Source: an uncultured Selenomonadales bacterium
GTDB lineage: Bacteria > Bacillota > Negativicutes > Selenomonadales > Selenomonadaceae
DNA length: 8,535 nucleotides
Assembly (NCBI GenBank): GCA_947305445.1
Contig: CAMZDU010000031.1
Coordinates: forward strand, 1 to 8,535
Reading direction: 5' to 3'
Positions within the stretch are counted from its first letter, which is position 1; every line of letters begins with the position of its first letter. Made by a program: the position numbers and the translations under genes. The notes beneath the pieces are model-generated. The model saw only the letters and a program-made list of their open reading frames with translations, did no database searches and was not told where the DNA came from. Shown here piece by piece: positions 1 through 5,980 of the stretch.

Positions 1-175
1 CTCCCTGAAGACAGAAATTTTCGTGACGATGAATTTGCGCGAACTGCGACACTTCCTCAAGCTACGCATGTCGAGTGCCGCTCATCCTCAAATGCGTCAA
101 GTTGCGCTGAAAATTTTCGACATACTCGCCGAAAAATTGCCGGCAGTCTTCGACGACCTCAAGTCGTCAACGTGA
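1..175 (+). CDS. thyX: ThyX, flavin-dependent thymidylate synthase (C-terminal end only)
   Basis: Reading from base 2, 57 codons run to a TGA at 173-175; the 5' part lies outside the window. ThyX methylates dUMP to dTMP with methylene-tetrahydrofolate, using FAD and NADPH. The visible end begins SLKTEIFVTMNLRELRHFLK and continues LRMSSAAHPQMRQVA. This matches the family's C-terminal substrate-binding segment, whose common form is 'T-x-N-x-R-x-L-x-x-F-L-x-L-R ... A-Q-W-E-I-R'. The family-defining RHR(x7)S motif would lie upstream and cannot be checked. HPQMR in place of QWEIR is a variant I believe occurs in some Firmicutes ThyX proteins. The gene is convergent with the long minus-strand block and is closed by a strong terminator about 40 nt after the stop. 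Confidence 0.85.
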   Translation, partial: SLKTEIFVTMNLRELRHFLKLRMSSAAHPQMRQVALKIFDILAEKLPAVFDDLKSST

Positions 176-216
176 CAAAATTCGTACGAAACTCTTTACG
201 GTCGTCTAAACATACG

Positions 217-247
217 AAATTCCCGCAGGAACTGCGGGAATTTTTTT
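217..247 (+). terminator. Intrinsic terminator after thyX
   Basis: A perfect 12-bp stem (217-228 with 232-243) closes on a 3-nt GAA loop. Its core is TTCCCGCAG / CTGCGGGAA. A run of seven T (241-247) overlaps and follows the right arm, which is the classic rho-independent layout for + strand transcription leaving thyX. On the minus strand the A-T base of the stem gives only a short U run, so termination of htpG transcripts here is possible but weaker. Confidence 0.88.
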
Positions 248-282
248 ATGTATGTGAGAAGATAAGATTTCTGTCCTGAAAA

Positions 283-2190
283 TTACAACGAGTTTGTCAG
301 CAAGTCGGTAACTTTGTCGGCCAAGTCGACGGGGTCGGTCGGCATGACGCCTTCAATCAACAGCGCGAGCGAATAAAGCGTCGTGCACAGGCTTTTGAAT
401 TCGGGTGCGTCTTTGCCGAGCGCGTGCAGATTTTCCAGCTTGCCGAAGATTGCGTGATTCGGATTGAGTTCCAGAATTTGTGTCGCTTTGAACATTGGAT
501 TGTTCATCGCCGCGAAAGTTTTTTCCTGCGAAAGCGACGGACCGCCCTCGCCGGTGACCAGACATACCGCGCCGGATTTGAGCCGCGAAGTCAAACGAAC
601 TTCTTTAACCTCGCCGCCGATTGCGTCGCGCACATCTTTAAGTAAATCTTCGTGCGACTTGGCAATCTCGTTGACTTCAGCTTTGATTTTCTGCGACTCG
701 GCGTCGTCAAGCTCAAAATTCTCGCGTGTGATTGACTGGAAAGTTTTTTCGGCGTAGGTGCGCAGGACATCAACCGTGAACTCGTCAACGGGATCTGTCA
801 GGTAAAGCACTTCAAGCCCGCGCTCGCGCAACAGCTCCATTTGCGGTAGCCGCTCGATTGAGGAGACGTCCTTACCGGCCGCCGTGTAAATTTGTTTTTG
901 CGATTCCGGCATGCGCTCGACGTATTCGGCCAGCGTGGAAAATTTTCCGTCACGCGACGTTTGGAACAGGAGCAAATCTTTCAAGCTGTCCTGCGCCTTT
1001 TTGTCGAACATGCTGTTGTAAACGCCGATTTTAAACGACTTGCCGAACTCGCGCCAAAAATCTTCGTACTTGTCGCGGTCGTCGCGGAGCATCTTGCCGA
1101 GCTGCTTAAGAAGATTTTTTTCCAGAGCCTTGCCGATGACTTTGACTTCGACGCTTTGCTGAAGAAGTTCGCGGGAAATATTCAGCGGCAAGTCGGGCGA
1201 ATCGACAAGCCCTTTGACGAAACGCAACCAATCCGGCAGAAAATCTTTGCACTTCTCCATGATGAAGACGTGCCGCGAATACAACTGCAATCCGGCCTCG
1301 TAATCGGAGTAATACAAATTCAGCGCGGCGTGTTTCGGAATGCAAAGGAGCGCGGTATATTCGACGGTGCCTTCTGCCTTGACGTGGAAAATTTCGCGCG
1401 GGGCTTCCCACTCGTGCAACTGCTGTTTAAAAAATTCGTCGTACTCCTCGCGGGTGATTTCGGACTTGTTGCGCGTCCACAGCGGCTTCATGGAATTGAC
1501 GATGCGTATTTCAATCGTCGGCTCGTCGTTTTCGTTACCCTTAACTTCAAAATTCATTTTAATCGGATAGCGCACGAAGTCGGAATATTTTTTTACAAGC
1601 TGTTCGATTTCATAAGCGTCGGTGAAATTGTATTCACCGTCGCCGATAAATTCCGGCTTAAGGTGCAGGACAATAATCGTGCCGGGAGTATCTTTGTCGC
1701 AGTCTTCAAGCTCGTATTCGCCTGTGCCGTCGGAAGTCCACTTAACACCGGAGTCGGTGCCGGCTTTGCGCGTGATGAGTTCAACTTTTTCGGAGACGAT
1801 AAACGCAGAATAAAATCCGACGCCGAATTGCCCGATAAGTTCCTGCGCGGCGGCGGAGGTCGATTCGCGAAGTTTGTCGAGAAAATCTTTGGTGCCGCTT
1901 TTGGCAATGGTGCCGATGTTCGCGATAACTTCGTCGCGTGTCATTCCTATGCCGTTGTCGCTGATTGTAATGGTCTTGGTTTTTTCGTCGGGCAGGACAA
2001 AAATTTCCGGCTCGCTCTCTTCGGCAAGATCACTATTCGTTAACGACTCGATACGCAATTTGTCAATAGCGTCGCTGGCGTTTGAAATAAGTTCGCGCAA
2101 AAAAATTTCTTTGTTCGTGTAAATCGAATTGACGACAAGCTCAAGCAATCGTTTTGTCTCAGCTTGGAACTGCATTTTTTCAACGGGCAT
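283..2190 (-). CDS. htpG: HtpG, Hsp90-family ATP-dependent chaperone
   Basis: This full-length 635-residue cytosolic Hsp90 chaperone acts as an ATP-driven dimer on late folding intermediates and stress-damaged proteins. The N-terminal GHKL ATPase domain shows ELISNASDAIDKLR (residues 33-46, catalytic Glu33 and Mg-binding Asn37), DNGIGM (79-84, adenine-contacting Asp79), GTIAKSGT (93-100) and GQFGVGFYSAF (120-130). The middle domain has the Arg-bearing segment NISRELLQQS that reaches the ATP phosphate. The C-terminal dimerisation region ends in LTNSL with no MEEVD tail, as expected for bacterial HtpG. The ATG start at 2190 is fixed by AGGAGG (2199-2204) 8 nt upstream. The gene follows prs by 67 nt on the same strand. 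I see no CIRCE operator and no convincing sigma-32-like promoter, so it may be read from the prs transcript. Confidence 0.98.
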   Translation of the reverse strand: MPVEKMQFQAETKRLLELVVNSIYTNKEIFLRELISNASDAIDKLRIESLTNSDLAEESEPEIFVLPDEKTKTITISDNGIGMTRDEVIANIGTIAKSGTKDFLDKLRESTSAAAQELIGQFGVGFYSAFIVSEKVELITRKAGTDSGVKWTSDGTGEYELEDCDKDTPGTIIVLHLKPEFIGDGEYNFTDAYEIEQLVKKYSDFVRYPIKMNFEVKGNENDEPTIEIRIVNSMKPLWTRNKSEITREEYDEFFKQQLHEWEAPREIFHVKAEGTVEYTALLCIPKHAALNLYYSDYEAGLQLYSRHVFIMEKCKDFLPDWLRFVKGLVDSPDLPLNISRELLQQSVEVKVIGKALEKNLLKQLGKMLRDDRDKYEDFWREFGKSFKIGVYNSMFDKKAQDSLKDLLLFQTSRDGKFSTLAEYVERMPESQKQIYTAAGKDVSSIERLPQMELLRERGLEVLYLTDPVDEFTVDVLRTYAEKTFQSITRENFELDDAESQKIKAEVNEIAKSHEDLLKDVRDAIGGEVKEVRLTSRLKSGAVCLVTGEGGPSLSQEKTFAAMNNPMFKATQILELNPNHAIFGKLENLHALGKDAPEFKSLCTTLYSLALLIEGVMPTDPVDLADKVTDLLTNSL

Positions 2191-2218
2191 AAAAATTTCC
2201 TCCTCGTAAATAAAATTG

Positions 2219-2240
2219 AGCGAGCACGTTGCCCGCCCGC
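2219..2240 (-). terminator. Weak hairpin between prs and htpG
   Basis: In the minus-strand RNA, GCGGGC (2236-2231) can pair with GCTCGC (2225-2220) through one G-U wobble around a 5-nt loop. It is followed by the interrupted T-rich stretch TCAATTTTATTT. The stem is short and the U run is broken, so this could at most cause partial termination, leaving read-through from prs into htpG. Confidence 0.25.
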
Positions 2241-2257
2241 AAAAATTTTAGCGTTTA

Positions 2258-3220
2258 TTATTTGAACAGTAAGCTTACCGAACGATGCGACTGAATGTTC
2301 AAGATAACATCACCGATAGCCTCCGCCATGCTGAGCACCGTGATTTTCGGCGAATATTTTTCGGGCGGCAGGGCAATCGTGTCGGTGATGACGAGCTGTT
2401 CCATAACGGAGTCGTCGATTTTTTTGACGGCGTTGTTGCTGAGGACGGCATGCGTACACGCGGCGATAACTTTTTTGGAGCCGAGTTTTTTTAGAGCTTT
2501 CGCGCCTTCGCAAAGACTGCCGGCGGTGTCGACAATGTCGTCGACCATCAGCGCAACTTTGCCGTTAACGTCGCCGATAATGCTCATGACTTCGGCTTCG
2601 CCGGGACGCGGTCGTCGCTTTTCGATTATGGCTATGGGAGCCTTGAGATAATCGGCAAGCTCCCTGGCGCGGGTGACGCCGCCCAAATCCGGTGAGACGA
2701 CAACTAAATCGTCTCCGAAGTCCTGTTTTCTGAAATAGTCGGCAAGAACCGGAGCCGCCTTGAGGTGATCAACGGGTATGTCGAAGAAGCCCTGAATTTG
2801 CCCCGCATGCAAATCGACAGTCAGCACACGCGTCATGCCCGCCGCAACCATGAGATTGGCAACGAGTTTCGCGCTTATTGGCTCGCGGCCGCGGGTCTTG
2901 CGGTCTTGTCGGGCGTAAGCGTAATACGGGACGATTGCCGTAATCGAATGAGCCGAGGCGCGTTTGCAGGCGTCCGCCATAATCAGCAAGTCCATAAGGT
3001 TGTCGTTGACGGGTTGACTTGTCGGCTGTACGATAAAAATATCTTTGCCGCGAATGCTGTCGCTTATCATGACCTGCGTTTCGCCGTTGTTGAAACGTCC
3101 GACAAACGTGTCAAAAATTTTAACGCCGATATGCGCGGCAATTTTGTGTGCCAATTCGGGATTGGCATTGCCCGTCATTAAACAGAGGCTACCGAGTTCG
3201 TTTATACTCTGATTGCTCAC
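2258..3220 (-). CDS. prs: Prs, ribose-phosphate pyrophosphokinase (PRPP synthetase)
   Basis: This 320-residue cytosolic enzyme transfers pyrophosphate from ATP to ribose 5-phosphate. The PRPP made feeds purine, pyrimidine, NAD, His and Trp synthesis. Visible class I signatures are FNNGE (residues 43-47), the ATP-binding YARQDRKTRGREPISAKL (102-119), the metal/PRPP signature DLHAGQIQGFFDIPVDHL (136-153, His138), the catalytic flexible loop KRRPRPGEAEV (201-211) and the ribose-phosphate loop DDIVDTAGS (227-235). Length is normal for the bacterial hexameric enzyme. The start is GTG at 3220, supported by GGGGAG (3230-3235) 9 nt upstream. prs normally follows glmU directly in Firmicutes; here a DUF1919 gene and a repeat cassette separate them. 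The usual downstream partners rplY/ctc and pth are replaced by htpG. Confidence 0.97.
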   Translation of the reverse strand: MSNQSINELGSLCLMTGNANPELAHKIAAHIGVKIFDTFVGRFNNGETQVMISDSIRGKDIFIVQPTSQPVNDNLMDLLIMADACKRASAHSITAIVPYYAYARQDRKTRGREPISAKLVANLMVAAGMTRVLTVDLHAGQIQGFFDIPVDHLKAAPVLADYFRKQDFGDDLVVVSPDLGGVTRARELADYLKAPIAIIEKRRPRPGEAEVMSIIGDVNGKVALMVDDIVDTAGSLCEGAKALKKLGSKKVIAACTHAVLSNNAVKKIDDSVMEQLVITDTIALPPEKYSPKITVLSMAEAIGDVILNIQSHRSVSLLFK

Positions 3221-3241
3221 GTTGAACAGCTCCCCAAAAAT

Positions 3242-3385
3242 TCAATTAAGAACTTCGCCTGCTACGCAGGCAATTAGGAATCAGGAATGAGGAATTGTGA
3301 TTCGGCAGAGGTTGACGATACAACCAATACTACAACTCAAACAATTCCCAATTCCTCATTCCTAATTGACGAACTTCCTAATTGA
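3242..3385. repeat. Imperfect inverted repeat built of 7-bp units (MITE-like cassette)
   Basis: The left array on the + strand reads TTAGGAA, TCAGGAA, TGAGGAA, TTG (3274-3297). The right array is its complement: TTCCCAA, TTCCTCA, TTCCTAA, TTG (3345-3368). A 15-bp core is perfectly inverted (3283-3297 with 3349-3363). Outer arms also match: TCAATTAAGAACTTCG at 3242-3257 agrees at 14 of 16 positions with the complement of 3370-3385. The left arm carries an extra small hairpin, GCCTGC-TAC-GCAGGC (3257-3271). The central loop holds a 5-bp inverted repeat (GGTTG/CAACC, 3310-3325). No open frame is present. The right edge supplies the stop codon of the DUF1919 gene. Transcribed RNA would fold into a long hairpin between DUF1919 and prs. 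Confidence 0.8.
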
Positions 3386-3386
3386 C
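3359..3386. repeat. 12-bp direct repeat TTCCTAATTGAC over the DUF1919 stop codon
   Basis: TTCCTAATTGAC occurs at 3359-3370 and again at 3375-3386, a 16-bp period with GAAC between the copies. The second copy contains the complement of the TAG stop (3378-3380) of the DUF1919 gene. It may be a local tandem duplication at the edge of the inverted cassette. Confidence 0.75.
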
Positions 3387-4277
3387 AGAAATTTTTTTGC
3401 CGTAAAGCAACAAATCCCACACGTCGTAAGCGGTAACCGCACCGGTTATGACGCCTTCGGCCGCGTGCAAAAGATTTCCGCCGCAAAGTTTGGGATCAAC
3501 GTAAAAGCCCGACTCAAGTTCAGTCTCGAAGGGCACGAAGCAAACTTTTTTGGCATACGGCAGACAGTCAAAACGCTCCAAAACGGCGGGGCTTGCCGTG
3601 TGCATCGTCACTAGAACGTTTGACCAGTTAACCAGCTCTTTGCGCTCGTTCCAATTTTCAAGCGCATCGGCATCGTTGTTGAAACTGTTCATAAACCACT
3701 GCGTGCCGTCGAGCCAGAAAATCGGATAGCTTATGCCGAAGTCCGCGTTGTACTCCGTGCGCTCGAAGTGTAAATCTTTTTTGAGGTGCCAGCGCGCTTC
3801 GGGCAGGAAGTTCATAAAATGTTCTTCGCTCGTGAACATTCCGATTGTCGGCGACAGTGCCGGCAAACCGAGCAGATGATAGGCGATGCCTGCCCACCAG
3901 CCCATTGACAAAATCGACAAATTGCTGTGGCGTAATTCTTTATACTTTTCGAGCGTGAAACCGGGAATGCAGACGGTGCGGTCGAGCACAAATTTGTCGG
4001 GGTCGAGACCGAGTTCCTTTGCCTCCGCCAAAATCGGCGCGAGGTCGACGTCGTGTCCGGTAACGAGAATCATATCGTAATCGAGATTGACGAGTTCGCG
4101 CTTGTCGATTGTGTTGAGCTGATTAATCGGCATTGGCACCGACTCGACGATACCTACGATATTGACGGTGCCGCGCGGTTTGTCAAGAGCGGCAAAAGCC
4201 GGTTTCAAAAATGTTTGACTGCCGGCTTTGTCCTGCGTGGCTACCGTGTCGTACTGCACCCAGATAACTACATTCAT
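3378..4277 (-). CDS. DUF1919-family protein, putative exopolysaccharide-related function
   Basis: This 299-residue protein has no signal peptide or membrane segment. Residues about 35-115 look like a small Rossmann-type alpha/beta region: VNIVGIVES, then LDYDMILVTG, then LAEAKELGLDPDKFVL. This is the pattern seen before sugar- or polysaccharide-modifying domains. Residues about 118-230 resemble DUF1919: SILSMGWWAGIAYHLLGLP, LSPTIGMF, FMNFLPEARWHLKKDL, YPIFWLDG and ENWNERKELVNWSN. DUF1919 proteins are often annotated as exopolysaccharide biosynthesis proteins; no reaction is established. The N-C-W-G-G motif I recall from the family is here M-G-W-W-A-G, so the usual Cys is absent. The ATG at 4277 follows AAGGAG (4286-4291) by 8 nt. 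It lies between glmU and prs, bracketed by repeat cassettes, so it looks like an inserted passenger. A surface-sugar role is inferred from family and from neighbouring glmU. Confidence 0.75.
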   Translation of the reverse strand: MNVVIWVQYDTVATQDKAGSQTFLKPAFAALDKPRGTVNIVGIVESVPMPINQLNTIDKRELVNLDYDMILVTGHDVDLAPILAEAKELGLDPDKFVLDRTVCIPGFTLEKYKELRHSNLSILSMGWWAGIAYHLLGLPALSPTIGMFTSEEHFMNFLPEARWHLKKDLHFERTEYNADFGISYPIFWLDGTQWFMNSFNNDADALENWNERKELVNWSNVLVTMHTASPAVLERFDCLPYAKKVCFVPFETELESGFYVDPKLCGGNLLHAAEGVITGAVTAYDVWDLLLYGKKISVN

Positions 4278-4284
4278 ACTTGCT

Positions 4285-4335
4285 ACTCCTTTCGTGGGAG
4301 TTAGGAGTTAAATTGCCGTATCACAACTCCTAACT
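4285..4335 (-). promoter_or_regulatory. Leader with alternative hairpins over the DUF1919 Shine-Dalgarno
   Basis: A perfect 11-bp inverted repeat (AGTTAGGAGTT at 4299-4309, AACTCCTAACT at 4325-4335) with a 15-nt loop lies just after the glmU stop. In the minus-strand RNA the promoter-distal arm reads AACTCCTAACTCCC and is followed by the Shine-Dalgarno AAAGGAGT. That arm can alternatively pair with the Shine-Dalgarno: 6 bp between 4285-4290 and 4303-4308, or 5 bp between 4285-4289 and 4297-4301. The two folds exclude each other. Pairing is seen in the sequence; regulation is inference. There is no U tract, so it is not a terminator. Confidence 0.4.
4296..4335. repeat. Second heptad-type inverted repeat, between glmU and DUF1919
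   Basis: The left arm is two 7-bp units, GGGAGTT and AGGAGTT (4296-4309). The right arm AACTCCTAACT (4325-4335) is the exact complement of 11 of those bases. The unit (A/G)GGAGTT resembles the AGGAATN unit of the cassette on the other side of the DUF1919 gene, with GT for AT. The two may be diverged members of one repeat type. Confidence 0.6.
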
Positions 4336-4340
4336 GTCAG

Positions 4341-5705
4341 TTATTTTCGTTTATCGTTCCAGTTGGGAATGTTGGTTTGTCTTGAACGTGCAATGGCGAG
4401 ATTGTCTTTGGGCACGTCTTTGGTTATGGTCGAGCCGGCGGCAATGTATGCTCCGCTTTCCACAGTGACGGGCGCGACAAGATTCGTGTTGCAACCGATG
4501 AAAGCGTTGTCGCCGATTTTCGTGCGGTATTTATTTTTGCCGTCGTAATTGCAAGTGACGACTCCGCAACCGAGGTTGACGTTCTCGCCGACGTCCGCAT
4601 CACCGACATATTGCAGGTGCGGGAGCTTGGAGCCTTTGCCAATGTTCGAGTTTTTAATCTCGACGAAGTTGCCGACTTTAACGCGATCGCTGATTCGCGT
4701 GCCGGGACGAACGTGAACATAAGGACCGAGCGTGACGTCGTTGTCAATCGTCGCGTCGTGGCAGTAGCTGAATTGCGCTTTGACGTTGTTGCCGACAATC
4801 ATGTTCTCGAAGCGGACGTTGGGGCCGATTACGCAGTCGGAGCCAATTTTCGTGTTGCCTTCAAGGAAGGTGTTCGGCTTGATAATCGTATCCTGACCGA
4901 TTTCCACTTCGACATCAATATAAGTCGAATTGGGATCTTCTATGGTAACGCCGCTCTCCATGAGTTCGCGCTCTTTACGCATGCGCATGGATTTGTCGGC
5001 GGCGGATAATTGAACGCGGGAATTTATGCCAAGCGTCTCTTCGGCATAATCGGCTTTGAAGACGCAAATTTTTTCACCGGCGGATTTGAGAATAGTCAGC
5101 ACTTCGGGCAGATAGTATTCGCCCTGCGCGTTGTTATTGGTAACTTTGTCGAGTGCGCCGAAAAGTTTTTGTACGTCGAAGCAGTAACAGCCGGCGTTGA
5201 CTTCGCAAATTTCGCGTTCGTCGGCGGAGGCGTCCTTATGTTCGACAATCTCTTTGAAGTCGCCGTTCTCTTTGCGAACCACGCGCCCATAACCGGTCGG
5301 GTCGGGCATGTAGGCAGTTAAGACGGTCGCCGCGCAGTCGGAATCTTCATGGGCAGCGGTGAAATTTTTGAGTAGTGTGGTCGTCAAAAGCGGTGTGTCG
5401 CCGCACAAGATTAAAACGTTGCCGTCAGAGGCCACAAAATTTTCTTTTGCACAAAGGACGGCGTGAGCGGTGCCGAGCTGCTCTTTTTGCAGAACGAATT
5501 CAACGCCCGTAATGCTTTGAGTGACAAGTTCAGCTCCCTCACCGACAATGACGACTTCACGAGACGAACCGCTTCGTTTCGCCGCATCAATTACATGTTG
5601 GAGCATGGGTTTGCCGCCAACTTTGTGCAGGACTTTAGGCGTTTTACTATTCATTCGCGTGCCTTTGCCCGCGGCAAGTATAATGGTTTCAAATTTCTTG
5701 TTCAT
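4341..5705 (-). CDS. glmU: GlmU, bifunctional UDP-GlcNAc pyrophosphorylase / GlcN-1-P acetyltransferase
   Basis: This 454-residue cytosolic enzyme makes UDP-GlcNAc for peptidoglycan and surface polymers. It acetylates glucosamine-1-phosphate with acetyl-CoA, then couples GlcNAc-1-P to UTP. The N-terminal nucleotidyltransferase domain shows LAAGKGTRM (residues 10-18), TPKVLHKVGGKPM (22-34), QLGTAHAV (76-83), metal-binding Asp103 in CGDTPLL and Asn228 in GINSR. From about 255 a left-handed beta-helix of hexapeptides follows, with GPYVHVRPGTRI (327-338) and catalytic His363 in LPHLQYVGDADVG. The frame is open a further six codons up to a TTG at 5723. The ATG at 5705 is preferred because AAGGAGGG (5713-5720) sits 7 nt before it and the protein then has normal length. 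It ends 63 nt before the DUF1919 gene. Confidence 0.97.
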   Translation of the reverse strand: MNKKFETIILAAGKGTRMNSKTPKVLHKVGGKPMLQHVIDAAKRSGSSREVVIVGEGAELVTQSITGVEFVLQKEQLGTAHAVLCAKENFVASDGNVLILCGDTPLLTTTLLKNFTAAHEDSDCAATVLTAYMPDPTGYGRVVRKENGDFKEIVEHKDASADEREICEVNAGCYCFDVQKLFGALDKVTNNNAQGEYYLPEVLTILKSAGEKICVFKADYAEETLGINSRVQLSAADKSMRMRKERELMESGVTIEDPNSTYIDVEVEIGQDTIIKPNTFLEGNTKIGSDCVIGPNVRFENMIVGNNVKAQFSYCHDATIDNDVTLGPYVHVRPGTRISDRVKVGNFVEIKNSNIGKGSKLPHLQYVGDADVGENVNLGCGVVTCNYDGKNKYRTKIGDNAFIGCNTNLVAPVTVESGAYIAAGSTITKDVPKDNLAIARSRQTNIPNWNDKRK

Positions 5706-5712
5706 AGTGCAG

Positions 5713-5720
5713 CCCTCCTT
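5713..5720 (-). promoter_or_regulatory. Shine-Dalgarno that sets the glmU start
   Basis: AAGGAGGG on the minus strand lies 7 nt from the ATG at 5705-5703. It falls inside the six-codon in-frame upstream extension that starts at a TTG (5723), which argues against that longer start. Confidence 0.85.
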
Positions 5721-5762
5721 CAATCAAGCTGTACGTCGAATTTTTTTGCTTTGGCGCGTTTT

Positions 5763-5791
5763 TTAATATCCGGAATTTTCCGCAGTTGCAA
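5763..5791 (-). promoter_or_regulatory. Possible sigma-A type promoter for glmU
   Basis: TTGCAA (5791-5786) and TATTAA (5768-5763) are separated by 17 nt, each matching the consensus at 4 of 6 positions. The pair lies about 60 nt upstream of the glmU ATG. This is modest evidence in an A/T-rich stretch. Confidence 0.3.
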
Positions 5792-5800
5792 AAAATCTTT

Positions 5801-5980
5801 TTAAAGCTCGGTGTAGGCATAAATATATTGCGCGAAAGTGGTTTTGCCGTCGAGCCGACTGTCATCGAGTTTGTTCGGTGCGGGAAGGTTTACCGTTGGC
5901 GTTAACCAAAATGTCACGTTTGCTGTCGCGGTTAGGAAATTCTCCACCGTGATTTACAAGCAACACTCGGCGTATTTCAT
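5801..5980 (-). pseudogene. Possible decayed small gene in the gntR-glmU gap
   Basis: The 271-nt gap between gntR and glmU holds no intact gene with a ribosome-binding site. An ATG at 5980 overlaps the gntR stop (ATGA) but meets TAA (5956-5954) after eight codons. In the same frame a further 50 codons are open to a TAA at 5803-5801, ending LDDSRLDGKTTFAQYIYAYT-EL with codons like those of neighbouring genes. The next frame is open from the gntR end to a TGA at 5864-5862 and reads VLLVNHGGEFPNRDSKRDIL. Two coding-looking frames that meet near 5864 suggest a frameshifted or nonsense-broken gene. I do not recognise either product; neither resembles SpoVG, which occupies this slot in Bacillus. 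Chance open frames remain possible. Confidence 0.22.

Noticed and set aside
181..190. Palindrome TTCGTACGAA just after thyX
   Set aside because: A single 10-bp palindrome in a convergent terminator region, with no promoter nearby to regulate; compatible with chance.
892..2043. A 383-codon open frame on the + strand inside htpG
   Set aside because: It lies wholly antisense to a textbook HtpG, has no recognisable domain and no good ribosome-binding site. It is explained by the codon bias of the real gene on the other strand.
2191..2257. CIRCE or other heat-shock operator before htpG
   Set aside because: No TTAGCACTC-N9-GAGTGCTAA-like sequence is present in the 67-nt spacer.
2765..3181. A 138-codon open frame on the + strand in prs
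   Set aside because: Shadow of prs, with no start signal and no family resemblance.
3242..3385. CRISPR array or IS element
   Set aside because: Units are 7 bp with no spacers, and no transposase is encoded; the inverted layout fits a small repeat cassette, not CRISPR or an IS.
5706..5723. Longer glmU start at TTG 5723
   Set aside because: The Shine-Dalgarno AAGGAGGG lies inside this extension at the right distance from the ATG at 5705, and the family starts near that Met.
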